64,000 nucleotides of DNA from Acetivibrio sp. MSJd-27 (GTDB lineage: Bacteria > Bacillota > Clostridia > UMGS1840 > HGM11507): NCBI RefSeq assembly GCF_018918095.1, contig NZ_JAHLPV010000002.1, forward strand, positions 82,332 through 146,331. Reading direction: 5' to 3'. Positions 35,599 to 43,698 of this stretch are shown here, piece after piece. The notes beneath the pieces are model-generated. The model was not told the DNA's origin and made no database searches. It worked only from the letters and a program-made list of their open reading frames with translations. Numbering within the stretch: the stretch's first letter is position 1; every line of letters starts with the position of its first letter. The position numbers and the translations under genes were made by a program.

Positions 35599-37076
35599 TA
35601 AAAATTCTGTGAATGAATCAAATCATATACTCTTTTCAGAATCACGGCCATTTCAGCCCGTGTGGCGGTATCCTTGGGTGCAATCCCGTATTCTTTGCCT
35701 TTGATAAGGCCGTTTTCTGTCATAGCGGCCAGCGGTTTTCGGGCGTAATCAGAAATAAGCGCATTATCTCTGTAACTTTTCAAAACCGAAAGATCTGCCT
35801 CAGGATCAATTGCCTTTGCATGTACCAGCGTCCTGTAAAAGATAGCGGCCATGTCCTCCCGGGTGATGCTTTGTCCCGGTGCAAAAGTGCTTTCTGTCAC
35901 GCCGCTGACAATATCCAGATCTTTTGCCGCCAGTACCGCATCATAATAGTAATCGGACGGAGTTACATCCTGAAAGGATGATTCTGCGTCAGGGGATGAA
36001 GCCAAATCGAACATGCGGGATAAAAGCAATACAAAATCTCCCCGGATGATATTGTCGTTTGGCGAGAAGGTTCGGTCTCCTGTTCCGGTAACAATCCCTT
36101 TAGCCGCCAGAAATGCGATGGATTCCTCGGCCCAGCTTAAATCAGGAGGGATATCGTCGAAGGGATTTGCGGACGGAAGCGGTGTTTCGGTCGGTGCGGC
36201 AGTGGGGGTGGCAGTCGGTGCCGCGGTCGGCGTGGCGGAAGGTTTGGGAACAGAAGAACCTCCCCCGCCTCCGCCTCCCCCGCCGGAATTGGAGCCGGTG
36301 ACCTCAACAGGATAACTCTTTTCCAGAGTGAGCGTTTTTTTTGTGTTTTTTTCTACCGCTGTTACCTGGATGGTCAGAGTTGCGGCGCCTTTTGCGATTC
36401 CCTTTATCGAGCACAGATCACTGTATGCCCCCAAAACGGAATTGTTGGAAGAAAAAAGGAAAATGTCTTTGACAGAGAATGAATCCGGCTGCACCGAAAC
36501 GGATAATTTTCTTGCACTGTTGGAGATCGAAATACTTTGCGGCACATTCGCCGAGATTTTGGGTTCTGCGTCTATATTTACCGCCGTGCGCTGCAAAGCG
36601 GCTGTTTTGCCGGATTCATTTTCCACGCCGAAAAAGAGCGTTTCTTTTGAGGAAGCGAATATATTATCAGGAATTTCAATCAACCAGCCCTGGGCATCGG
36701 TTTGGATTCCCAGCTCTGCAGTGAACAGAGGCGCATCATTTTGATTATCCTTATAAATCTGTATAAAATCCCCCTGCACGGGGAAACCGTCTTTTTGTGC
36801 AATGTAGGCCCAGTCTTTTGAGGGGGACGGCAGGTTGACGGTGTAGGATACGGAAGGACCTTGCAGATTAGGGGCTTTTTCCCGGATCGTAATGCGTATC
36901 TTGGGGACGTAATCGTTTTTTAGACCGCTTATGCCCTGGGACTGCATATCCGCAGAGTCAAAGATTCCCGTTGCGGTGATGATATGGGAAGGCGTTTCTG
37001 CATCCGTTCCCGGTTCCTGCGCGGAGACTGGAAACAGAATACAAAAAATCAGTAAAAAGGCAATCTGTTTTTTCAT
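35598..37076 (-). CDS. Secreted protein with three SLH domains
   Basis: 492 residues. A signal peptide fills residues 1-19 (KKQIAFLLIFCILFPVSA). An N-terminal region of about 240 residues has Ig-like or cohesin-like strand patterns but no recognised family. It is followed by a run of nine glycines, a Pro/Thr/Ala linker of tandem ATPTAAPT units, and three S-layer homology repeats (FDDIPPDLSWAEESIAFLAAKGIVTGTGD, then FQDVTPSDYYYDAV and the last ending AEMAVILKRVYDL). SLH modules anchor proteins to pyruvylated wall polysaccharide. AAGGGG precedes ATG at 37076. Confidence 0.85.
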   Translation of the reverse strand: MKKQIAFLLIFCILFPVSAQEPGTDAETPSHIITATGIFDSADMQSQGISGLKNDYVPKIRITIREKAPNLQGPSVSYTVNLPSPSKDWAYIAQKDGFPVQGDFIQIYKDNQNDAPLFTAELGIQTDAQGWLIEIPDNIFASSKETLFFGVENESGKTAALQRTAVNIDAEPKISANVPQSISISNSARKLSVSVQPDSFSVKDIFLFSSNNSVLGAYSDLCSIKGIAKGAATLTIQVTAVEKNTKKTLTLEKSYPVEVTGSNSGGGGGGGGGSSVPKPSATPTAAPTATPTAAPTETPLPSANPFDDIPPDLSWAEESIAFLAAKGIVTGTGDRTFSPNDNIIRGDFVLLLSRMFDLASSPDAESSFQDVTPSDYYYDAVLAAKDLDIVSGVTESTFAPGQSITREDMAAIFYRTLVHAKAIDPEADLSVLKSYRDNALISDYARKPLAAMTENGLIKGKEYGIAPKDTATRAEMAVILKRVYDLIHSQNF

Positions 37077-37461
37077 TCGGTCATCCCCTTTTGATTGGAT
37101 ATTTTACAGAATTTCAGCGCTTCTGTTTTGGAGCGATCAGGAACGCCGTCTGTCTTCATAACATAGGAAATTGCGCGGAATCGTGCGCAATTGCATGTTT
37201 CAAAAAACAGCGTGCGAAGCGCAGATGCGTTTTTCAGAAGGAAAAACTTTTTATAATGTTATTTTACCATAAAAATTTCAGAAAAAAAAGGGGATAAAAG
37301 GAACCTTTCACCTATAGAGAATGCAGTATTTGGAAACTTCAATGCACTATTTGAAAAGCGATAGGAGGAATCGCTTCTAATCTCATTTCTATATACAGAA
37401 AAAATGAGCATAGATCGAAAAAGAGTAAATCCGGTTGGTGGATCTACTCTTTTTTGTAAGC
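37077..37461. other. Non-coding gap with direct repeat and small hairpin
   Basis: No supported gene. ATGCAGTATTTGGAAA (37321-37336) is repeated as ATGCACTATTTGAAAA (37342-37357), 21 bases apart, about two helical turns, which could be a protein-binding pair. A small hairpin AGCGAT-AGGAGGA-ATCGCT at 37357-37375 hides a ribosome-site-like AGGAGG, but no frame follows it. Confidence 0.4.
37418..37454 (-). terminator. Terminator after the ribbon-helix-helix pair
   Basis: AAAAAGAGTAAATCC and GGATCTACTCTTTTT pair around GGTTGGT; T runs are on both strands. It lies eight bases downstream of the second small minus-strand gene. Confidence 0.75.
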
Positions 37462-37614
37462 TTATTTTTTATCCAATTTATTTGTAATATAATCACGCAG
37501 CACAAAGTTGATATATTGGGAAAATAATCGATTGTTTTTTTCAGCTAATTCTTTTAATTGTTCAACCATATCTTTATCCAATGAAATGCTGACTTTTTCT
37601 TTTAAAGGCCGCAT
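37462..37614 (-). CDS. Ribbon-helix-helix (CopG-like) protein, second of pair
   Basis: A 50-residue frame too short for usual cut-offs but with AGGAG eight bases before ATG at 37614. It starts with a beta strand KEKVSISLDKDMVEQLKELA and a second helix SQYINFVLRDYI, the classic RHH layout of strand, helix, helix. It is about half identical to the gene immediately upstream. RHH proteins are small DNA-binding dimers, commonly antitoxins or plasmid-type regulators; no toxin gene is adjacent. Confidence 0.7.
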   Translation of the reverse strand: MRPLKEKVSISLDKDMVEQLKELAEKNNRLFSQYINFVLRDYITNKLDKK

Positions 37615-37638
37615 AATATCCACTCCTGAAATTTCGAT

Positions 37639-37797
37639 TCATTGAGGCTCGGATTTATTTACACTGTTTAGATGTTCCCGCAAAATAACATTAATATACT
37701 GAGATAATGAACGGCTGTCAGCATCCGCAAGCTTTCGAAGTTTTTGCAACAGGTCTTCATCCAAAGTGACACTTACACTAATTTTTCCAGGTTTCAT
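37639..37797 (-). CDS. Ribbon-helix-helix (CopG-like) protein, first of pair
   Basis: 52 residues: KISVSVTLDEDLLQKLRKLA, then LSQYINVILREHL, a second RHH protein paralogous to the next gene 24 bases downstream. GAGGTGA precedes ATG at 37797. It is divergent from an HTH gene starting at 37907, with 109 AT-rich bases between, so both could bind that shared control region. Heterodimer formation between the two paralogues is possible but unproven. Confidence 0.7.
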   Translation of the reverse strand: MKPGKISVSVTLDEDLLQKLRKLADADSRSLSQYINVILREHLNSVNKSEPQ

Positions 37798-37906
37798 TAA
37801 ATTCACCTCATATATATCATACTATAAATGCGTAAAAAATATTGATAAATAGGATAAAATAAGATAAATTAGGATTATAAAAATAATTACAAAAAAGGTG
37901 ATTTTT

Positions 37907-38134
37907 ATGAGGTTGAATATAAGTGGATTAAATATTAGACATTATAGAATTATGAGATCACTTTCTCAGAAAGAACTGTCTGATCTATTAAAAGAAAGAG
38001 GAAGAAATATATGGAAAGAGGATATACGATTGATAGAAGAAGGGAAAGTTTGTGTATTTGACATTGACATTCCTATTCTGGCAGATATTCTCCATGTGAA
38101 AATGGAAGATTTATTGATAGAATCAATTTCCTAA
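37907..38134 (+). CDS. Small helix-turn-helix protein (XRE-like)
   Basis: 75 residues. RHYRIMRSLSQKELSDLLKERG corresponds to helices 1-3 of a Cro/CI-type fold and IRLIEEGKVCVFDIDIPILADILHVKMEDLL to the remaining helices. AAGGTGA lies five bases before ATG at 37907; a GTG at 37898 is within that site and less likely. It is divergent from the RHH pair. A candidate local repressor; the target is not known. Confidence 0.65.
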   Translation: MRLNISGLNIRHYRIMRSLSQKELSDLLKERGRNIWKEDIRLIEEGKVCVFDIDIPILADILHVKMEDLLIESIS

Positions 38135-38188
38135 TACCCTTCCGGCACATGTTTTTCTTCAGAAAATAAAAAAGTTTTCATTGCTATA

Positions 38189-38224
38189 GAAAGACTGCCG
38201 CAGGTTCTTGTGCGGCAGTCTTTC
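38189..38224. terminator. Bidirectional terminator
   Basis: GAAAGACTGCCGCA (38189-38202) pairs with TGCGGCAGTCTTTC (38211-38224) around GGTTCTTG. It separates the HTH gene from the converging DHHW gene, whose stop follows at once. Confidence 0.88.
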
Positions 38225-38225
38225 C

Positions 38226-39362
38226 CTATTTTATATAAGCGCTGATTTTGAACAGATTGGTATCCGAAGCAAAGTTGGAGGCGCTGTAGAGCATCAAAAC
38301 ATCGGTGATTCCGTTTTCTTCCAGATAAGCGACGGGATCCAGATTATAATAGCGCGGATCGATCATATGGATCTCTTCATAATGATTTGCAAGAAAGGGG
38401 ACAATATTGTGCGCATAGGAATCCTTGAAAACAGCCAGCTTTTTTCCGTTTTGAAGGGAACTGGTGATTTTGGTAATGGGGTGGTTTCCGCCCAGATACA
38501 TGACATATTTGTCCTTCTGGCTGAGCGCTTCCAAATCGTAAAGCCCCTCTAATTTTTTGTTTTCTCCAATAAATTCGGTAGTGAAGCTGATATCAAAATT
38601 GGGCTCGAACAGATAGATGGTATCGGGCTCAATATCCGGCAGAGTTGCCTCCGACCAAGTTGTGCCGTAAAAGGAACGGGACATTTCTCTGACGGTGAAA
38701 TCCTCTATCCGGTAAGGAGCGAAGCCCAGTTCCTGTGCCAGGACTTGATACGTATAATAGCCTCCGTAGGCTGTCTGGTGGTGATCGGTGCGGTAATAGA
38801 TATACTCCTCCCTGTGCTCATTCAGAACCGGATAGGGATCGATGAGGGCAACCCCGCTTTGCTCAAACAAGGAAGAAGTCAGAGAGACAATGTCCCGCTG
38901 AACGGGCTGGTAAGCATATGCCGGAAGCTTATCTTTTTCTATCTCATAAGCGGTGGGAACCAAGGCAACTTTGATGTTAAATTTGTCAAGGCTGCTAAGC
39001 TTTTTGACGGCCGCTGTATTGGTGCTTAAAGTACGCAGATCCAAAGCCGGAACTTTCTGTATCAGATAACTGTCTTTTCCAAAATAAACCCCGTTATTTT
39101 CTCTCTTTCCGGCAGCGCGTTCTGCTCCGGCTTTGATTGTGATAAAGAAATCCCGGCCGATAAACTGGTCGGTCGAATAGCTTTCAAAGTCAGTCATAAA
39201 GTCGCCGGAAAGGATGCTTTCTGCCGACGGCATGGGAAACTGTGCCAACGGCCGGTTTTCGTTGTCGGAAAAAGCTTTCTGAGGCGTTGCCACATTGACA
39301 ATGCAAAAAGTGAGCAGCACAGCAGAAAAGAGAATACAATACCATTTATTTAGTTGTTTCAC
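38226..39362 (-). CDS. DHHW family protein (AlgX/AlgJ-type acetylation partner)
   Basis: 378 residues with one N-terminal membrane anchor and an exposed SGNH-like domain. The name-giving motif is YYRTDHHQTAYGGYYTY (DHHQ here), and KDSYAHNIVPFLANHY supplies the serine-containing block. Such proteins pair with MBOAT acyltransferases to O-acetylate extracellular polysaccharide. The start is GTG at 39362, seven bases after AGGAGG, eleven bases behind the MBOAT stop; longer in-frame starts lie within that gene. Confidence 0.85.
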   Translation of the reverse strand: MKQLNKWYCILFSAVLLTFCIVNVATPQKAFSDNENRPLAQFPMPSAESILSGDFMTDFESYSTDQFIGRDFFITIKAGAERAAGKRENNGVYFGKDSYLIQKVPALDLRTLSTNTAAVKKLSSLDKFNIKVALVPTAYEIEKDKLPAYAYQPVQRDIVSLTSSLFEQSGVALIDPYPVLNEHREEYIYYRTDHHQTAYGGYYTYQVLAQELGFAPYRIEDFTVREMSRSFYGTTWSEATLPDIEPDTIYLFEPNFDISFTTEFIGENKKLEGLYDLEALSQKDKYVMYLGGNHPITKITSSLQNGKKLAVFKDSYAHNIVPFLANHYEEIHMIDPRYYNLDPVAYLEENGITDVLMLYSASNFASDTNLFKISAYIK

Positions 39363-39373
39363 GGCGGCACCTC

Positions 39374-40771
39374 CTAAAATCTGAAGTATAGAAACGGGTT
39401 GTAGGTGGAATCCACCAGATAAGCGGTGCAGAGAAAGAATAGGATCATCGCAAGAATGGGAACGATCACATTTCTTTTCCCTGTGGCAAACCTGCGCATC
39501 CATTGTGCCGGCTGGGGCAGGCAGCCAATTATCATGATGATAATTACCGGGAAAAAGGAAGAAAGCTGATACAGGAATGTAGCGTCCATGAATCCTCCCG
39601 CACCAAAGCCATACAATGTTTTCAGATAAGCGAGCAAATCGGGCATGGATTCTACCGCATAAAAGGTCATTCCGGTAATCACCACCAGCAACGCGTAAAA
39701 ATGCTGGAAAAATGCCGGTATCTTCTTAAGAAGCTTTCCGAGAAAGGCTTTCTCCAGAGCAATAAACACGAAGAAATAAAGCCCCCAAAGCACAAAGTTC
39801 CAGTTGGCGCCATGCCACAGACCAGTCAGAAACCAGACAACCAGCAGATTGAAGAAAACCCGCGGCAGCTTCACCCGGTTCCCGCCCAGCGGAATGTATA
39901 CATATTCCTTAAACCAGGTGCCAAGGCTGATATGCCATCTGCGCCAAAATTCAGATATGCTTTTGGAGATATAGGGATAATTGAAATTTTCCATAAATTC
40001 AAATCCCATCATCCGGCCGAGACCAATGGCCATGTCAGAATAACCTGAGAAGTCAAAGTAAAGTTGCAGCGCCATAGCGATGATTCCAAGCCATGCCGTC
40101 ATCGTAGACAGTTCGCCGGCAGGCAGAACTTTTATGGTGTCCCAGAGAAAACCGATATTGTTGGCAAGCAGAACTTTTTTTCCTAGGCCTGTCATAAATC
40201 GGGAAATGCCGGAGGCGAATTTATCATAACTCTCCTCCCTGTGTACCAGCTGCTCGGCGATGGTGTTATACCGGACAATCGGGCCTGCGATTAGCTGAGG
40301 AAACAGGGTTACATATGCTCCAAAGGCAAAAACGTTCTTCTGTACCGGCGCGTCGCCGCGGTATACGTCGATAGAGTAAGACATTGTCTGAAAGGTGTAG
40401 AAGGATATCCCGATGGGAAGCGGCAGGTATAGAAGCGGAATGGAGAGGCCAAACAGGCTGTTTATATTGTTAATCATAAAATCGGCGTATTTGAAGAATC
40501 CGAGAATAGCCAAGTTTCCCACAATCGCAATGATGAGAATCACCTTGGGCAGAATGCTCCGCTCCCTGTACCGGTCGATCAGATAACCGTTGGTGAAGTC
40601 AAACACAGTGGAAAACAGCATAATAAGTACATAGATTGGTTCACCCCATGCATAAAAGACAAGGCTGACCAGAAAAAGCGTCACATTTCGGAATCGTTTC
40701 GGTGTGATAAAATACAGCACCAGTGCCACGGGAAGAAAATAAAACAAAAAAAGCACACTGGAAAAAACCAT
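39374..40771 (-). CDS. MBOAT family O-acyltransferase (AlgI-like)
   Basis: 465 residues with about ten membrane segments. The catalytic histidine is in LWHGANWNFVLWGLYF, and FWRRWHISLGTWFKEYVYIPLGGNR matches the AlgI/DltB signature. It would move acetyl groups across the membrane to a cell-surface polymer, using the DHHW protein as partner. ATG at 40771 follows AAGGGGG. The substrate polymer is unknown; no polymerase or glycosyltransferase genes are close by. Confidence 0.9.
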   Translation of the reverse strand: MVFSSVLFLFYFLPVALVLYFITPKRFRNVTLFLVSLVFYAWGEPIYVLIMLFSTVFDFTNGYLIDRYRERSILPKVILIIAIVGNLAILGFFKYADFMINNINSLFGLSIPLLYLPLPIGISFYTFQTMSYSIDVYRGDAPVQKNVFAFGAYVTLFPQLIAGPIVRYNTIAEQLVHREESYDKFASGISRFMTGLGKKVLLANNIGFLWDTIKVLPAGELSTMTAWLGIIAMALQLYFDFSGYSDMAIGLGRMMGFEFMENFNYPYISKSISEFWRRWHISLGTWFKEYVYIPLGGNRVKLPRVFFNLLVVWFLTGLWHGANWNFVLWGLYFFVFIALEKAFLGKLLKKIPAFFQHFYALLVVITGMTFYAVESMPDLLAYLKTLYGFGAGGFMDATFLYQLSSFFPVIIIMIIGCLPQPAQWMRRFATGKRNVIVPILAMILFFLCTAYLVDSTYNPFLYFRF

Positions 40772-40880
40772 AGAATCCCCCTTCATAAGCATTGGATTAT
40801 TTCAATGAACAAGCGTTGCGGCATCCTTTCCCCTGGAATGGAAGAATTCGAATCAACGCCCAAAGCATATTACATAATTT

Positions 40881-40908
40881 GCAGGGCAGGAACGGTTCCC
40901 TGCCCTGC
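40881..40908 (-). other. Hairpin between DUF4358 and MBOAT genes
   Basis: GCAGGGCAGG and CCTGCCCTGC pair around about eight bases. Neither side has a T run, so it is a stable intercistronic hairpin rather than a clear terminator. Confidence 0.5.
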
Positions 40909-40953
40909 ATCAAAAGAATGTTATTTTATAGCGTATAGATAGAATGCGACATT

Positions 40954-41694
40954 CTATTTTAATGCGGCGTTAAACGCGCTGACTGCTTTATTCTGACTGT
41001 CCGCACAGACAAAAGCAACGTATAAACCGTTGGAAGTGATCACGGATTGTTTTACTAGCTCATACTGTTCCGGCAGATAAGATTTCCACTGTTCAATCAA
41101 TTTGTTTTTCCGATTTTGCAGGGTTTTCTTCGCCTCGCTGACGCCTGCGGAGTCTTTTGCTTTGATCAGAATAATTTCATTGGCGTGAACTCCCATCATG
41201 GAGCCGTAAACCAAAACATCCTCATACTTTGATTTGTCAATCTGATACACATTTCCGATAAAGTCGTCGGGAATCTGGGACAGTGAATAGGAATCCGCTG
41301 GCAGAGCTCCGATCATTTTGTTCATCAGGGCGGAAAGGGTGACGGACGGAGCAGGTGCCTGAGTGGGTGTCTGGGCAGTCGACTGTCCTCCATTGCTGCC
41401 GCCGGATGGAGTTCCGTTGGAAGAGGAATTATTTGAGGCTGGTTTCTTTGTCGGGTTTTGCGCTGGTTTTTTTGTGGGATTAGAACCGGTTCCCGTGGCG
41501 GCATCTTCATTGCCTTGAGCGGGGCTGTTCTCGGGGGTAGTGGCCGGGTTCTCCTGCGGGACTTCCGTCCCTTCAGGGGATGCGGTTTCGGTAGGTTCCG
41601 GCGTGGGAAGGGGCTCCTCGTTTTTGGAACAGCCCGCAAAAGCGGTCCCTGCCAATATAGCGGAAAGAATCAGAGCGATTGTTTTTCTTTTCAT
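40954..41694 (-). CDS. DUF4358 lipoprotein
   Basis: 246 residues. A lipoprotein signal ends at GTAFAGC (Cys21). Residues 25 to about 115 form a low-complexity Pro/Thr/Asn/Gly linker, and the C-terminal about 130 residues (LMNKMIGALPADSYSLSQIPDDFIGNVYQID to the end) fit DUF4358. The same domain is often encoded next to MBOAT-DHHW pairs in Firmicutes, so it probably assists the acetylation machinery outside the membrane; this is inference from context. GGAGGTACATAACCT precedes the ATG. Confidence 0.8.
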   Translation of the reverse strand: MKRKTIALILSAILAGTAFAGCSKNEEPLPTPEPTETASPEGTEVPQENPATTPENSPAQGNEDAATGTGSNPTKKPAQNPTKKPASNNSSSNGTPSGGSNGGQSTAQTPTQAPAPSVTLSALMNKMIGALPADSYSLSQIPDDFIGNVYQIDKSKYEDVLVYGSMMGVHANEIILIKAKDSAGVSEAKKTLQNRKNKLIEQWKSYLPEQYELVKQSVITSNGLYVAFVCADSQNKAVSAFNAALK

Positions 41695-41904
41695 AGGTTA
41701 TGTACCTCCTTAATGGCTTGTAATCATTTGTATTTATAGACGGGGGATTTAAAAAAAAGTTTCATATTTTTAGAAGAGAAATTTATTGTGCTTTCCGCAT
41801 AAAGTATGGAACTCATTCTTTGCAGACGGCCGAAACCATTTTTATTTTCCCGAGGAAGACTGTATTTCCTCTGAATCGCTTCATAGCAGGGCAACACCCC
41901 TTAT

Positions 41905-41966
41905 TGAGAGGAAACGCTTTTATAGCGGCTTTTGCCTTGCAAAAGTGTCTCATTCTTGTTATAATA
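41905..41966 (+). repeat. Repeat module B, copy 5 (fragment)
   Basis: GAAACGCTTTTATAGCGGC and TTTTGCCTTGCAAAAG up to CTTGTTATAA match the distal half of module B. Its end also forms a promoter-like sequence for the downstream kinase-like gene. Confidence 0.65.
41937..41965 (+). promoter_or_regulatory. Promoter within repeat B5
   Basis: TTGCAA (41937-41942) and TATAAT (41960-41965) spaced by 17 bases, 110 bases before the kinase-like gene. The -10 box coincides with the module's terminal GTTATAA. Confidence 0.6.
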
Positions 41967-42074
41967 AATAAAAAGAGTCTTTTTCGGCAAGCGGAAACTT
42001 GCCAATTTCATACGATTCATTTTCAGCCTGCCGGTTTGAAAATCGAATCACAAAAAAATAAAAGAGGTGATCGT

Positions 42075-42692
42075 ATGAGCAATCTGGTTATTACCATTGC
42101 AAGACAATTTGGAAGCGGCGGCAGAGAGATCGGAAAAGCATTGGCGGATAAGCTGGGGATTGAGTTCTATGACCGGGAGCTTCTGCGCCTGGCCGCAAAA
42201 GAGAGCGGCATTGATGAAGAACTGTTTGAAAATGCGGATGAACAGCCCTCCAACAGTTTTTTGTACTCCGCGGTTATGGGAAACCATGTTTCACTCAACA
42301 GCTTTTTGGGCTATAACGACTGTATCACCAACGATAAACTTTTTATCTTCACCATTGAAACGATCCGGAAGCTAGCACAGGAAAAGTCTTGTGTCATTGT
42401 GGGAAGATGCGCTGATTATATCTTAAAGGATCACGAGAATTGTGTCAACGTGTTCATTCATGCCAATTATGAAGATCGGCTAAAAACAGTGATGGAGACC
42501 AAAGAACTGACAAAGGAACAGGCCAAGAGTCTAATCAAAAAGACGGATAAGCGCCGTTCCGCTTACTACAGCTATTATTCCGACAAAACCTGGGGTGATG
42601 TGAACGAGTATGACCTGTGCGTCAACTCCAGCAATCTGACCGTTGAGAAAGCGGCTGATGTCATCGATTTTTATATCAAAAACAGAAAATAG
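42075..42692 (+). CDS. Cytidylate kinase-like protein
   Basis: 205 residues of the AAA_26 cytidylate-kinase-like family. N-terminal ITIARQFGSGGREIGKALADKLG resembles a P-loop but with GSGGREIG in place of GxxGxGK; CVIVGRCADYILKDH and RVFIHA-type strands follow. The typical Cmk function is not certain, since this family is distinct from essential cytidylate kinase. ATG at 42075 follows AGAGGTGA; in-frame upstream codons run into the repeat. A terminator follows. Confidence 0.8.
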   Translation: MSNLVITIARQFGSGGREIGKALADKLGIEFYDRELLRLAAKESGIDEELFENADEQPSNSFLYSAVMGNHVSLNSFLGYNDCITNDKLFIFTIETIRKLAQEKSCVIVGRCADYILKDHENCVNVFIHANYEDRLKTVMETKELTKEQAKSLIKKTDKRRSAYYSYYSDKTWGDVNEYDLCVNSSNLTVEKAADVIDFYIKNRK

Positions 42693-42714
42693 CTGCCATT
42701 TAAGAAGCAAAATG

Positions 42715-42748
42715 AAATCCCGCTGAAAAATTTTTCGGCGGGATTCTT
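42715..42748 (+). terminator. Intrinsic terminator
   Basis: AATCCCGC (42716-42723) pairs with GCGGGATT (42738-42745), with GAAAAA/TTTTTC pairing inside and TTCT following. Confidence 0.8.
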
Positions 42749-42841
42749 CTATTCCGAATAAACACGAAAGGCAGGTAATTTGATAAAGCAACTGTCTATG
42801 TAATATGAAAATCTATATCGGGAAAAATTTTGCAAGGCGGG

Positions 42842-43354
42842 CTATATGTTTGCAAGAGTGAGTAATCCCAGAAACAGGATTACTGTGGCTGTACCGATTA
42901 AGCCCAGCACATTCAGGAATTTTATTGTTTTGTGTTTCCATATCTTTGACAATAGGATAAATGTTCCAACCCCAAGAATGCCGCCCAAGGTATTCCCGAG
43001 CAAATCCGTAATATCACTTGCACCCAACGCAAAGATATACTGTAAAATCTCATAGGACAAGCTGACCAAAGCGATTGAAAGAATTTTTTTGGATACACTT
43101 CCTTCCGGAGAAATCATGGATAAATAAATCCCAAACGGAAGAAAGGCAATCACATTTAAAAGGATTTCCGCAACATCAACGCTTCCATTCACAACAAGGG
43201 AACCGGCGAAAGGAATCAGATTAACGCTTCTCTGATGCATTCTTTGAAGCAATGAGAGATTCGTTTCCATTTTAAATAGAATGATCCATGTCAGCACCGC
43301 TAAATAAATCCCGCACAATACGATGGTGGTCTTTTTGCTTTTTATGATATACAC
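42842..43354 (-). CDS. VanZ family membrane protein
   Basis: 170 residues with four to five membrane segments; NLIPFAGSL near residue 45, the LLNVIAFLPFGIYL helix and SDITDLLGNTLGGILG are hallmarks of the VanZ family, known from teicoplanin resistance clusters but mostly of unknown role. The start is unclear: GTG at 43354 overlaps its only GAGG, which is better placed for an ATC or ATA codon six to nine bases on. It follows azlD by 20 bases. Confidence 0.8.
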   Translation of the reverse strand: MYIIKSKKTTIVLCGIYLAVLTWIILFKMETNLSLLQRMHQRSVNLIPFAGSLVVNGSVDVAEILLNVIAFLPFGIYLSMISPEGSVSKKILSIALVSLSYEILQYIFALGASDITDLLGNTLGGILGVGTFILLSKIWKHKTIKFLNVLGLIGTATVILFLGLLTLANI

Positions 43355-43374
43355 CTCTTTTTTGAAGAGTTTTG

Positions 43375-43698
43375 CTATAGGGACAGCAGATGCAGAACCT
43401 GTTCCACCAGGAACACGGCGGCTGCAGATGCGAGAGAAACGGTAAGCAACCCCTTTTTCTTCCAGGCAAGCAGCAGAGCCACAATAAATCCGATTCCTGC
43501 AGACACGGTGTTTCCAGTTGCATAGAAAATAGCCGGAAAGGTCATTGCACCTAAGACGGTAAAAGGCACATAGCTCAGGAAAGAGCGAATGTAGATATTG
43601 GTAATCCGTTTCTTGAAAAGTGTAATGGGAAGCATCCGTATGAGATAGGTTGTAAGCGCCATAACTGACACGGCGGCATAAATCTTAAAGTTACTCAT
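43375..43698 (-). CDS. azlD: Branched-chain amino acid export protein AzlD
   Basis: 107 residues with three to four membrane helices; LTTYLIRMLPITLFKK and LSYVPFTVLGAMTFPAIFY are typical of AzlD. It is the small subunit of the AzlCD exporter for branched-chain amino acids and analogues such as azaleucine. The start overlaps the azlC stop by eight bases. Confidence 0.9.
   Translation of the reverse strand: MSNFKIYAAVSVMALTTYLIRMLPITLFKKRITNIYIRSFLSYVPFTVLGAMTFPAIFYATGNTVSAGIGFIVALLLAWKKKGLLTVSLASAAAVFLVEQVLHLLSL

Larger units (their letters stand above)
41695..42074. other. Gap holding A and B repeat fragments
   Basis: No supported gene. A short A-like end (GGGCAACACCCCTTATTGAG, about 41889-41908) runs into a B module fragment. 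A small hairpin GGCAAG-CGGAAA-CTTGCC is at 41986-42003. The region is the leader of the kinase-like gene at 42075. Confidence 0.6.

Noticed and set aside
37393..37480. Possible tiny frame after the AGGAGG hairpin at 37357
   Set aside because: The ATG is too far from the AGGAGG and the frame runs across the terminator of the RHH genes.
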